Shown: piece after piece, positions 7,420 through 14,993 of the stretch
Numbering within the stretch: the first letter of the stretch is position 1
Layout: every line of letters begins with the position of its first letter
Assembly: GCA_021794535.1 (NCBI GenBank)
Contig: JAJYQQ010000030.1
Coordinates: forward strand, 1 to 55,122
Source: a bacterium
GTDB taxonomy: Bacteria > Patescibacteriota > CPR2 > UBA1875 > JAJYID01
Reading direction: 5' to 3'
Length of the DNA: 55,122 nt
The notes under the pieces: model-generated
The model's database searches: none
The model's input: the letters and a program-made list of their open reading frames with translations, nothing else
Told to the model about the DNA's origin: nothing
Program-made: the position numbers and the translations under genes

Positions 7420-7927
7420 CTACGGATTACATATCCTAAACGAATCTACTAATTTTACTAATATGTTACAAACTATCTTAAATTAACGACTCTTTTAAAT
7501 TTCACTTCTTCTGACCCAAAGTTTGCCAAAATGCCAAGCTTTAAGCCACTTGTCTTTAAATACTCGTTAATTTGTTTCATGTTGATCCTATTAAACTTAT
7601 CACCCGCTTTCAACTCAATAATAATCTTATCTTCCACTAGAAAATCAAGGAAACGACTTCCAACCCTTTCGCCTTGAAAATGAATCGGACAATGAATTTG
7701 TCTCGTATAATTAATTTTCTCTTGTCTAAAGGCAATCTCAAGAGCGTCTTCATAAGATTTTTCTCGTAAACCAGCCCCTAATTCATTATGTATTTTGAAC
7801 ATTAGTCCAATTAACTTATAGGAAAGTCCGGGATAAGCTATTTCTTTTTTCGAGGTTGCATGTATAGTCATTTTTTTGTGTTTAATTTGTAATATATGTA
7901 TATTCGCTTAGGATATGTAATCCGTAG
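7420..7927. mobile_element. inverted-repeat cassette B with GxxExxY gene, upstream of recA
   Basis: CTACGGATTACATATCCTAA at 7420-7439 recurs exactly in inverse at 7908-7927, and the first 30 bases of the two ends agree at 28 positions. The single gene inside is GxxExxY. The same end sequence bounds gene-less elements at 30589, 47132 and 49739, which makes this the coding relative of that family. Confidence 0.75.
7473..7871 (-). CDS. GxxExxY protein, predicted PD-(D/E)XK nuclease fold (second copy)
   Basis: 132 residues with GAGLREKSYEDALEIAF as the signature, FLDFLVEDKIIIELKAGDKF as the likely D...E-x-K nuclease core, and KLGILANFGSEEVKFKRVVNL at the end. It has no visible ribosome binding site; only an A-rich stretch lies upstream. 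Length and all core motifs are intact, so it is probably functional. Paralogue of the gene at 5891-6289; both flank recA within separate cassettes. Confidence 0.9.
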   Translation of the reverse strand: MTIHATSKKEIAYPGLSYKLIGLMFKIHNELGAGLREKSYEDALEIAFRQEKINYTRQIHCPIHFQGERVGSRFLDFLVEDKIIIELKAGDKFNRINMKQINEYLKTSGLKLGILANFGSEEVKFKRVVNLR

Positions 7928-7929
7928 CT

Positions 7930-8322
7930 TCACTTAGCAAATCTTAGGTTAAACAGATACTGCCCCTTAACTTTGTTTTTCTTTTCAACCTTTATCAGCC
8001 CTTCAAGCAATCTTACCAAAAGTTCACCTTGGGTTTTGATCATTTTATGGCTTGTTGCTGTTATTCTGTTGTATTCCTTGAAAAGTCTTGCATAGAAAAG
8101 AACGTTTTCGCAGAGCCCAATCGCCCTTCTGTAACATTCAATTCTTTCTTTTTCGCTATAGCACTCGTAGCTCATGGATACCAGCGACATTATTTCCGCC
8201 GTATCCTCCCTCATAGCTTCCAAAAAATTACTGTATTTCTTGATCTTTTTTGTTTTGTTCTCAACGAGCGCGAAAAAATCATTGGCTTTTTTGATAATTT
8301 GTACTTCAATATACTCTCTCAT
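7930..8322 (-). CDS. helical protein of unknown function in lexA-recA operon, 130 aa
   Basis: The start follows AGGAG closely and lies 16 bases after lexA, so the two are surely co-transcribed. The predicted structure is almost all helix with many charged residues. The C-terminal half (ECYRRAIGLCENVLFYARLF, then MIKTQGELLVRLLEGLIKVEKK) resembles the four-helix bundles of the S23/Avd type, although identity is too low for a firm call. Its place between lexA and recA suggests DNA-damage induction. Function unknown. Confidence 0.75.
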   Translation of the reverse strand: MREYIEVQIIKKANDFFALVENKTKKIKKYSNFLEAMREDTAEIMSLVSMSYECYSEKERIECYRRAIGLCENVLFYARLFKEYNRITATSHKMIKTQGELLVRLLEGLIKVEKKNKVKGQYLFNLRFAK

Positions 8323-8338
8323 GGCTCACTCCTTTGCA

Positions 8339-8977
8339 TTACTCTTTAAAATTTTTAATAACTCCGATAACCTTTCCCTGGATCATAAATGTTCCGGGTT
8401 CCGGAATAATCGTTTTGTGTTCCTTATTTGAACTCATCGGCTCAAAACAAATTCTGCTTTTGTCTGTCCGCAGTTTTTTGACAGTCGCCTCAGTTCCGAT
8501 TAAAACAACTACTTTGTCGCCGTTCTCTGCCGTGTTCGCCTTTCGAAAAACTATGTAATCGCCTTCATCTATGCCGGCAAGATTCATGGAGTCGCCCTTC
8601 GCCGTCAGCATAAAGGCATCCTGACTCCTTTTGATAAGCTTTGTGGACAAAGGAATCCAGTCTTCAATCATTTCCTCGGCATAGATCGGCATGCCGCAGG
8701 CAACCCGGCCCACGAGAGGCACGTTTACCACAGAACTGTCTTGGTTTTCCCTGACAGTTCGCCCGTCAAGAATTACTATTCCTCTAGCCTGATTTTCCAA
8801 TCTGCGAATCTGCCCCTTGCTCTCCAGCGCCCGGAGATGAGACACAACACCCATGGGAGACGCGCAACCGATTTTTTGCTGCAACTCCCGCACAGTTGGC
8901 GCATCGCCGGTCTTATCAACAGATTCCTTGATCCAGGACAAGACCCTCTTTTGTTTGTCAGTTAATTCTTTGGACAT
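8339..8977 (-). CDS. lexA: LexA repressor
   Basis: 212-residue SOS repressor. The N-terminal winged helix (residues 1-66) begins with the canonical LTDKQKRVLSWI and has the recognition region CASPMGVVSHLRAL. The C-terminal S24 domain has catalytic Ser130 (GDSM) and Lys167 (ATVKKL). The self-cleavage site reads V-A-C-G at 92-95, so Cys94 replaces the usual Ala before Gly. Ribosome binding site AGGAGG. First gene of the lexA/recA/recX cluster; repeated TGTATA-type half-sites upstream probably serve autoregulation. Confidence 0.95.
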   Translation of the reverse strand: MSKELTDKQKRVLSWIKESVDKTGDAPTVRELQQKIGCASPMGVVSHLRALESKGQIRRLENQARGIVILDGRTVRENQDSSVVNVPLVGRVACGMPIYAEEMIEDWIPLSTKLIKRSQDAFMLTAKGDSMNLAGIDEGDYIVFRKANTAENGDKVVVLIGTEATVKKLRTDKSRICFEPMSSNKEHKTIIPEPGTFMIQGKVIGVIKNFKE

Positions 8978-9065
8978 TTCATGTCCTCCTACTAATTTAC
9001 TAATGATACTAATCTGCCAATTTGTTAAAGCTGTTATTTAGTATTTCGTGATTTAGATTTAAAAT

Positions 9066-9154
9066 ACTATACATTGTATTTTCTGTATAGTGTAAGTGTA
9101 TACTATAACTTATCCACAAGTCAAGAGTTTTGTATAGTATAAACTAGTATACAA
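9066..9154 (-). promoter_or_regulatory. lexA control region with repeated TGTATAST half-sites and a DnaA box
   Basis: Five copies of an 8-base half-site (TGTATAGT, TGTATACT or their complements) lie at 9066-9073, 9084-9091, 9097-9104, 9131-9138 and 9146-9153. Two inverted pairs have the same 10-base gap. A TTGACT box on the minus strand followed 16 bases later by TATACA is a plausible promoter. A perfect DnaA 9-mer, TTATCCACA, is at 9110-9118. Assigning the half-sites to LexA is an inference from position. Confidence 0.55.
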
Positions 9155-9171
9155 ACAAGATTTCTAAGAAT

Positions 9172-9198
9172 AAAAAAGGACCGCTTTGGTCCTTTTTT
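9172..9198. terminator. bidirectional terminator after RNase J gene
   Basis: AAAAAAGGACC pairs with GGTCCTTTTTT around GCTTT. It lies 22 bases beyond the RNase J stop on the minus strand and insulates the lexA control region. Confidence 0.85.
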
Positions 9199-9220
9199 AT
9201 TGCAAATCATCACCAGATAA

Positions 9221-11005
9221 TCACACTTCGATAATCACAGATATGACCATTGGGCTGCGTTTGGTGTGATTGTAGAGAAACGAGCTCACATGGTCGCGGA
9301 TCTTCGTCTTCATGGTCGGCCAGTTCGGCATTGGCTCGCCTTCGCGCCTGGACATCATTCTTTTGACTTCATTCCTGGCATTATTGACCAGTTGCTCGTT
9401 TTCACGCATATAGATGAAGCCGCGGGAGATGATATCCGGCGAAGTGAGCAGCCGTCCGTTCTTCTTGTCAACCGTGCAGATAACCACAAATATGCCTTCT
9501 GTCGCCATTACCTTGCGGTCCCGAAGAACTATTTCCCCGACATCACCGATGCCAAGTCCGTCAACAAGCACTACGCCATTTTGCACCCTTTTTTCGGACT
9601 TAACCACCCTGTCTTTTGTGACCTCAAGAACATCGCCATTATCAAGTATCGGCGTATTTTCCTTAGGTATGCCGATGCTTTGCGCCAGCTGGGCATGATG
9701 CACGAGATGATGAACTTCGCCATGCCACGGAATTAAATATTTCGGCCGGACAAGCTCCATCATCAGTTTCAGCTCTTCCTGCCCGGGATGGCCGGTCACA
9801 TGGGTTCTGGATCCGTCCTTTTCATCGAAAATCACTTCCGCGCCCCGCCTGAAGAGATCGTCCACCACTGAGGTGATCGAAGATTCATTGCCGGGAATCG
9901 GAGAAGAGGAATATACCACCGTGTCGCCTTTACCGATCTTGATCTGTTTATGTTCGCCGCGCGCCATGCGGGAAAGCGCCGCCATCGCTTCGCCCTGAGA
10001 TCCGGTGCTCATCACTACAATCTTATCCGGCGCGTAGGTTGCAATATCCTGAATCTTCATAGCAATGCCCTGCGGAATTTTTAGGTAACCAAGCCGCACG
10101 GCAACTTCTATATTCCGAAGGAGGCTTCTGCCGGAAAATGCAATTTTGCGATTGTGCTTAACGGCTGCATTTATGACCAGTTGAATCCTATTTATCTGAG
10201 AAGCAAAAGAAGCAACTATGATTCTTCCCTTTGCGTTTTCAAAAATGTGGTCGAAGGTATCAGCGATCGTTCTCTCACTTATAGAGAATCCGGGCACTTC
10301 TGAATTTGTGCTGTCTGAAAGAAGGGCCAAAACTCCCTCATCACCTATTTTCGAAAGCTTGGGAATATCTGTCTTTCTGCCGTCAACAGGCGAATGGTCA
10401 AAACGAAAGTCGCCGGTATAAACGACTCGGCCCACCGGTGTGTTTAGAATAATGCCGACTGCATCGGGAATCGAGTGCGTGACCCGAAACCATTCTATCT
10501 CGAATACCCCGAGCTTTATTTTGTCTTTGTCGGGATCTATGACGTTTAGCTTCACGCCTCTTGCCCCCGGATGCTCTTCAAGCTTGGCCTCTATTAGCCC
10601 GCAAGTCAGCTTCGGCGCGTAAATCGGCGCATTGATCTGCGGCATTATATAAGGAATGCCTCCGATGTGGTCTTCGTGCCCGTGCGTTATCAAAACGCCG
10701 CGAATTTTGTCTTTTTTATCCCGCAGATAGGAAATGTCGGGGATGAGATAGTCAATCCCAAGCATATCGCCATCGGGAAAGTTGAATCCTATATCGATGA
10801 TGATTATGTCATTCTCATACTCATAAACAGTCATATTCTTGCCGACTTCGCCCAAACCTCCGAGAGGAATGATCTTTAGCACCCCTTTTCCGGATTTTGC
10901 GGGAACGGAAGTTTGCATCGCGGTTTCATTTTGAGTTTTTATATTTTTGTTTTTTAAAGACGCGTCATATGGCATCTTTTTTCTTTGCTTTGTCTTTGTG
11001 TTCAT
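9221..11005 (-). CDS. rnj: ribonuclease J
   Basis: 594-residue metallo-beta-lactamase/beta-CASP ribonuclease that matures and degrades RNA from the 5' end or internally. The metal-binding signature is THGHEDHIGGIPY, followed by the VYTGDFRFDH region, the beta-CASP motifs (VMSTGSQGE, PWHGEVHH) and a C-terminal domain with RGFIYMRE. The first 30 residues are a Lys-rich extension (NTKTKQRKKMPYDASL); Met11 is a possible alternative start, as neither has a strong ribosome binding site. In lineages of this kind RNase J is a main mRNA decay enzyme. Confidence 0.95.
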   Translation of the reverse strand: MNTKTKQRKKMPYDASLKNKNIKTQNETAMQTSVPAKSGKGVLKIIPLGGLGEVGKNMTVYEYENDIIIIDIGFNFPDGDMLGIDYLIPDISYLRDKKDKIRGVLITHGHEDHIGGIPYIMPQINAPIYAPKLTCGLIEAKLEEHPGARGVKLNVIDPDKDKIKLGVFEIEWFRVTHSIPDAVGIILNTPVGRVVYTGDFRFDHSPVDGRKTDIPKLSKIGDEGVLALLSDSTNSEVPGFSISERTIADTFDHIFENAKGRIIVASFASQINRIQLVINAAVKHNRKIAFSGRSLLRNIEVAVRLGYLKIPQGIAMKIQDIATYAPDKIVVMSTGSQGEAMAALSRMARGEHKQIKIGKGDTVVYSSSPIPGNESSITSVVDDLFRRGAEVIFDEKDGSRTHVTGHPGQEELKLMMELVRPKYLIPWHGEVHHLVHHAQLAQSIGIPKENTPILDNGDVLEVTKDRVVKSEKRVQNGVVLVDGLGIGDVGEIVLRDRKVMATEGIFVVICTVDKKNGRLLTSPDIISRGFIYMRENEQLVNNARNEVKRMMSRREGEPMPNWPTMKTKIRDHVSSFLYNHTKRSPMVISVIIEV

Positions 11006-11140
11006 TTTTTGTTAATTTTTCCTTTTTTGCCTTACATAGCTCACTAGAGCGGCGTAAGGTCTTTTTTAGAGTTAATATTTTCTAGTTTCTTTTAGAATTT
11101 TAAATTTAGTACTTTAAGTAATGGAATGGGAATGGGGAAT

Positions 11141-11280
11141 GCTGGATTCCCGTCATTCTGGCTTGACCAGAATCCTTTTGTCATTCTAAGATTGGTTCTC
11201 AAATCCAGTTCCTGTCATTCCGGACTTGATCCGGAATCTAGCTTAATCAAACTGGATCCTGAATCAAGTTCAGGATGACA
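11141..11280. repeat. cluster of dispersed GTCATTC...GAATC palindromes
   Basis: Three palindromic units in a row: GTCATTCTGG with CCAGAATC, GTCATTCCGGACTTGATCC with GGAATC, and GGATCCTGAATCAAGTTCAGG with GATGAC. They belong to the family seen again at 34545, 42100 and 48972 and inside several coding regions. The whole gene-free stretch 11006-11282 holds little else. Confidence 0.8.
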
Positions 11281-11282
11281 AA

Positions 11283-12050
11283 TCAGAATAGTTTAGTTTG
11301 CTCTATATTTTCTTCTGTATTATTCAAATCTTCTTCTTCGATTTTTTTCAAAATCTTCGGTATTTTATTGAAATCCTCTTGTAATGTTTGTTTCATCCCG
11401 CCGTTATATAGCGTTACCGCGGGGTGATACAGGGCCAGAAATACTTGTTTACGGCCACCTTTGCCTGCCCCGCACTTTGAAATAGTGCGTGGGTCATTCC
11501 CGCCCGCCTGGGCTTGAGCTTCGTCGGGTAAACTCCGGCGGCCTGCCTGCCGGCGAGGCAGGGAATCCATTCTTTCAAAATTAAATTCCTTGCGGAATGC
11601 ATTACCGTGGCACTTTGATATCTGCAATGTCGGAAAGAATCTGTTCATGGCATGCCGGCCTAGAAATACGATTAGTTTTGGGTCAATCAGTTCAATTTGT
11701 CTTTTGAGATACGGCCAGCAAGCTTCGGCTTCTTCAGGCAACGGATCTCGATTGTTCGGCGGCCTGTGTTTTAAAACATTGGCAATGAAAACGTCTTTTC
11801 GTTCCCAGCCAAGCCCTTGAATTAATTCTGTAAGTAACTGCCCGGCGCGGCCGACAAACGGTTCGCCTTGGAGATCTTCATCCTTCCCCGGCGCTTCGCC
11901 GATAAACATTACTTCAGCTTTCTCGTTTCCAACTCCCGGCACATCCTTCGTTTTGGTTTTAAATAAGGCACATCTCTCGCATTTGGAAACGAGCTCATTT
12001 ATTGCTGACAAATTCTCAGCGCTGGCAATATTTTTCTCGGTTATTTTCAT
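11283..12050 (-). CDS. uracil-DNA glycosylase, family 4 (type IV), with repeat-derived insertion
   Basis: 255 residues. Removes uracil from DNA in base-excision repair. The active-site strand is [22 protein letters not shown] and the second motif [11 protein letters not shown]. The [4Fe-4S] ligands begin with C24 and C27 and end with C111, but the position normally Cys in KCRPP is His95 ([10 protein letters not shown]). Residues 161-197, between FRKEFNF and [12 protein letters not shown], are translated from a dispersed palindromic repeat (nucleotides 11461-11570, DSLPRR...GGND), making the protein longer than the usual 190-220. The family call is firm; stability of this version is uncertain. 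Confidence 0.9.
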   Translation of the reverse strand: MKITEKNIASAENLSAINELVSKCERCALFKTKTKDVPGVGNEKAEVMFIGEAPGKDEDLQGEPFVGRAGQLLTELIQGLGWERKDVFIANVLKHRPPNNRDPLPEEAEACWPYLKRQIELIDPKLIVFLGRHAMNRFFPTLQISKCHGNAFRKEFNFERMDSLPRRQAGRRSLPDEAQAQAGGNDPRTISKCGAGKGGRKQVFLALYHPAVTLYNGGMKQTLQEDFNKIPKILKKIEEEDLNNTEENIEQTKLF

Positions 12051-12300
12051 AATCTGTGTTTGCCCCGCACTTTGGCAATAGTACGTGGGTTATTCTGGAT
12101 TGACAGCGGTCCGACGTTGCTTGACCAGAATCCTGGTTCATACATTTGAAATAGGTGATAATTTAAATAAATTAATATTTATGCGGGGCAAAATTGGTTA
12201 TTTGAGAACTTCAAAACGTTGGGTTAAGTATAGCAAATTAGAGAACGAATGTCAATGCTGATTTTCAAAAATCTGTATTTCAGGTCTGCGCAAGAAACCC

Positions 12301-13461
12301 TTAAAGCTCAAGGATTGGCCGCGCGCTGTCAATTATACCTGGGGTAACGCCGTAGCTCATCTCAAACAGTTTCGACGCAGTTCTTTTCCTCTTCCACTTT
12401 ATTTCAAAGGCCTCTAGCTTGCCGTCCTCTCGCATAACCAAGTCAACCTCGCCTCCCGCTCTGGATCGCCAAAAATACAGGTTCTTTCTTTGCCCGGACA
12501 ATAAATTTTGTTTTGCCAGTTCCGCTACTGCCCAATTTTCCCACAGCGCTCCTATATCTGAGCGCTGTTCATTCACAGAAAACTCATTGATCAAAGCATT
12601 ACGAATACCCGTATCCCAGAAATATATTTTATTTGACTTTGTGATCTCCTTGCGGGGATTGGTGCTATACGCAGGCAGCCTGAAAATCACATATGTCTGC
12701 TCCAAAAGATCTAAGTAACGCTCAACTGTCGGGCGGGCAATCCCCAGACTGATTGAAAGCTCATTTACGGAAACCTCAGATCCGACCTGGTGAGATAACA
12801 GCATCAAAAGATTCTTGATGAGATTTGGGGTTTTGATGAGACCTAATTGCAAAATGTCCTTAAAAAGATAATCTGATGCCAGGCTCAAAATAATTTTCTC
12901 TTTTTCGGCCGACGAGACAACTTCCGGATAACTCCCGAATATTATATTCTCCAGCAGTACGGCATGCAACTGGCGCTGAAATTTGTCCTGCAACTCATTG
13001 CTGCCAAAAGCATCCGAATACCAGGATTGAGCGGCTATAATCTCCTGGAAAACAAGCGGGGGCAGAAAAAGTTTCTCATTGCGCCCCGTCAAGCTTTCTG
13101 CCGTTTGGTTCAACAAGTCCAAGCTTGATGATCCCGACAGAATCACCTTTATGGGAACTTTGGCATCATACACCCCCTTGACAATTCGCCCGACCTCCGG
13201 GAGCCTCTGCGCCTCATCAATAACCAAAAACTTTGGTTCGGCAAGAGCCTTCATCATTGCCTTCGGATCAAGCGCAGAAATCGCCAGCAGCCTTTGTTTG
13301 TCAACCTCAATGTCCAGATTTAAAAATGCCGTCTTTTCTCCGCTCAGCAAATGCTCAACAAGAGTTGTTTTGCCGACTTGCCTCGCGCCAATAATGATCG
13401 CTATCTTTGGAGATTTCAGCATTTTCTCCAGTTGTTTTTCGGCTATCCTTGAAATATACAT
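12301..13461 (-). CDS. AAA ATPase with DUF4143 and PD-(D/E)XK-like C-terminus
   Basis: Walker A GARQVGKTT is near residues 26-34 and Walker B FLVIDEAQRLP follows (AAA_14 type). A winged helix comes next (SLGIARPTVERYLDLLEQTYVIFRLP), then the DUF4143 nuclease-like part with GGEVDLVM and EAFEIKWK. The frame is open to ATG 13476, but a promoter -10 box overlaps that codon. The likely start is ATG 13461, exactly where transcription should begin, so the mRNA would be leaderless. Such ATPases are common accessory genes of unknown role, often several per genome. Confidence 0.9.
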   Translation of the reverse strand: MYISRIAEKQLEKMLKSPKIAIIIGARQVGKTTLVEHLLSGEKTAFLNLDIEVDKQRLLAISALDPKAMMKALAEPKFLVIDEAQRLPEVGRIVKGVYDAKVPIKVILSGSSSLDLLNQTAESLTGRNEKLFLPPLVFQEIIAAQSWYSDAFGSNELQDKFQRQLHAVLLENIIFGSYPEVVSSAEKEKIILSLASDYLFKDILQLGLIKTPNLIKNLLMLLSHQVGSEVSVNELSISLGIARPTVERYLDLLEQTYVIFRLPAYSTNPRKEITKSNKIYFWDTGIRNALINEFSVNEQRSDIGALWENWAVAELAKQNLLSGQRKNLYFWRSRAGGEVDLVMREDGKLEAFEIKWKRKRTASKLFEMSYGVTPGIIDSARPILEL

Positions 13462-13467
13462 ACCGAT

Positions 13468-13497
13468 AGTATACAAAATAGGTACTTATTTTGTCAA
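13468..13497 (-). promoter_or_regulatory. promoter giving a leaderless ATPase mRNA
   Basis: On the minus strand, TTGACA (13497-13492), an 18-base spacer and TATACT (13473-13468). The expected start of transcription, about seven bases past the -10 box, coincides with ATG 13461. Confidence 0.7.
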
Positions 13498-13539
13498 GTA
13501 CGGTTTACAAAATAAAACCATTGAAAATAATTTTTTGGG

Positions 13540-13675
13540 GTATCATGCTAGCCCGCCGGCCTGCGAGGAAGGCTTGTCAAAATCCGATTTTACGTTCGAG
13601 ATGTTAGATTTCGGTCTCCTAATCGCCGCCTGAATGACGTTTCCAGGGACATTTTCAGCGGTCGCTAACATCAAA
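13540..13675. repeat. degenerate dispersed repeat
   Basis: This block repeats the core of the element at 4591-4718: TTAGATTT.GGTCTCCTAATCG, CGCC.GAATGACGTTTC and GGGACATTTTCAGCGGTC correspond to TTAGATTCTAGTCTCCTAATCG, CGCCAGAATGACGTTTC and TTTTTCAACAGTC. The copy is decayed at both ends. Confidence 0.55.
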
Positions 13676-13729
13676 TATCGAATGATCTAGATATCTATTC
13701 TCCAACCTCTAATTTCCATTTCTGAAATA

Positions 13730-13779
13730 GAAAAAGGCGGTCGCCCGAGACGAGAGTTAACTCGCTCAAACAACCGCCT
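13730..13779 (-). terminator. rho-independent terminator after 85-aa gene
   Basis: Read on the minus strand, AGGCGGT (13779-13773) pairs with ACCGCCT (13741-13735), with an inner GAG/CTC stem, and runs into TTTTT. Confidence 0.85.
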
Positions 13780-13789
13780 GTATTCCCTC

Positions 13790-14047
13790 CTAATTGTTCG
13801 GGTTCCCATATGCCCACTGTTCAGCCGGCACGTCCATGGAAACCATCAGGACTCCGGGTATCTCTACGTAAACCGTGAGAGTCCCGTCGTCATTGACCCT
13901 CGTTCGCTTGTCAGGGATAGGAGGTATTTCCCGTCCCATCTCTACCATTTGAGCCAGAACAACTGCGACCCTGCCAGCCAGCTCGTGCCAAGCAGTGAAT
14001 ATTTCGGGCGAAATTGACACTTGGTCTAGATCAACTTCCTTCGGCAT
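13790..14047 (-). CDS. small hypothetical protein, 85 aa
   Basis: Start fixed by AAGGAGGAAGG. The product is acidic and soluble: a helix (FTAWHELAGRVAVVLAQMVEM), a Pro/Arg linker (PPIPDKRTR) and a beta hairpin (GTLTVYVEIPGVLMVSMDVP). No family recognised. It is a single gene with its own terminator and balanced base composition, like the other orphans between 13.7 and 16.4 kb. Confidence 0.75.
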   Translation of the reverse strand: MPKEVDLDQVSISPEIFTAWHELAGRVAVVLAQMVEMGREIPPIPDKRTRVNDDGTLTVYVEIPGVLMVSMDVPAEQWAYGNPNN

Positions 14048-14141
14048 GATCCTTCCTCCTTCAGTTTGTTTTCACCGAATTACCTGCCCGTGAGTTTGTT
14101 TTGAACTTACGAACAAATTGTTTGATGAAAGATTTGGTTTT

Positions 14142-14171
14142 GGGGAGGTTCCGACTTGTCGGAACCTCCCC
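14142..14171. repeat. near-perfect 14-bp-arm hairpin
   Basis: GGGGAGGTTCCGAC and its exact complement are separated by only TT. A pyrimidine-rich but not pure T stretch follows on the plus strand. No plus-strand gene ends nearby, so a terminator role is unsure. CAAATTGTTTGATGAAA just upstream (14114-14130) recurs at 16586-16602. The rest of 14048-14333 holds nothing definite. Confidence 0.6.
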
Positions 14172-14333
14172 TTTGGCTTTTGGCTTAAAGGTTTGATTTT
14201 TGTAATATCCGAGTGCACACCTCAGAACTCCGGCTTATCTGCCGGCGGTCTGGCGAGAACATGGATTCTTTTTTATCTCCATGCTGCCCTTTCTTTGCGG
14301 GGGCTGGGACCAACCAGCCGAACAGGACATCGT

Positions 14334-14723
14334 CTACTGAGTCTCAATCGAATGTACCTCAATTTCTGAGGGCACATTCTGAGATTCTGCATCCTGCTGC
14401 AAGCATCCCAACTTCTGAAGAAGCTGACCGGCAGCAGAAAGCGACGGACGCTCGGAGAAGTCCACTATGAACTTCTCTTCGGTCGCGTCGTAGACGACAC
14501 GCCGCCTCGATGAGGGTGTAACAAACCACCCCATCTCATCCACCTCGAGGCAAAAAGCGGGAGAAAACTCCTGCTCGTTATACCTTTCGACGTAGGCGTC
14601 GCGTTCACCCCCCCCCAGGTAAGCATCCGCCTCGCTACCTCTCGGCAGCGAGTTGAACACCTGCCAGAGTGCCTCCGCCCCCTTTTCGAGGGGAGCAGAG
14701 AACTCTATCCTGGCGATTTTCAT
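14334..14723 (-). CDS. hypothetical protein, 129 aa
   Basis: AGGAGG places the start at ATG 14723; the frame also opens at a GTG two codons earlier, inside the ribosome binding site. The N-terminal part looks like a mixed alpha/beta domain (KIARIEFSAPLEKGAEALWQ), then RGSEADAYLGGGERDAYVERY and a C-terminal helical tail. No family recognised. A 41-codon frame directly upstream ends within the ribosome binding site, so translation may be coupled. Confidence 0.7.
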   Translation of the reverse strand: MKIARIEFSAPLEKGAEALWQVFNSLPRGSEADAYLGGGERDAYVERYNEQEFSPAFCLEVDEMGWFVTPSSRRRVVYDATEEKFIVDFSERPSLSAAGQLLQKLGCLQQDAESQNVPSEIEVHSIETQ

Positions 14724-14725
14724 TT

Positions 14726-14851
14726 TCACCTCCTTTCGTTGGTGAAAAACGACCTAAGGTTCTTTTGAGCCTCAAGTCTCCTCCATTCATCGGCAGGAGT
14801 CGCCATCTTTTGATTGATGAGGTCTCGCCCTTTTTGGATTTTTGCTGCCAT
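14726..14851 (-). CDS. possible small protein, 41 aa, coupled to next gene
   Basis: ATG 14851 opens a frame for a strongly basic, helical peptide (MAAKIQKGRDLINQKM, then ADEWRRLEAQKNLRSFF). Its TGA overlaps the ribosome binding site of the 129-aa gene, a common coupling arrangement. It has no good ribosome binding site of its own; a TTGAAT-16-TATCTT promoter close upstream would leave a leader of only a few bases. It may be a real small gene or a leader peptide. Confidence 0.4.
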   Translation of the reverse strand: MAAKIQKGRDLINQKMATPADEWRRLEAQKNLRSFFTNERR

Positions 14852-14993
14852 TAAGGCATTTCCAAAGATAGGATCCCCTCTCTCGCATTCAATCAATGCG
14901 TCCCCAATCCCGGATTACTCCGAGACTTACTCCGCATTACTGCGAAGCATCTAACCCGCGGGGGAGGGTTATGTGCTCCCGGTGGTAGCTGAA

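Noticed and set aside
9266-9736. Open frame of 156 codons opposite RNase J
   Set aside because: It is the complement of a well-conserved RNase J coding region, with no ribosome binding site and no recognisable protein.
13462-13476. Upstream ATG of the DUF4143 ATPase
   Set aside because: It overlaps the -10 box of the promoter, so it cannot be in the mRNA.
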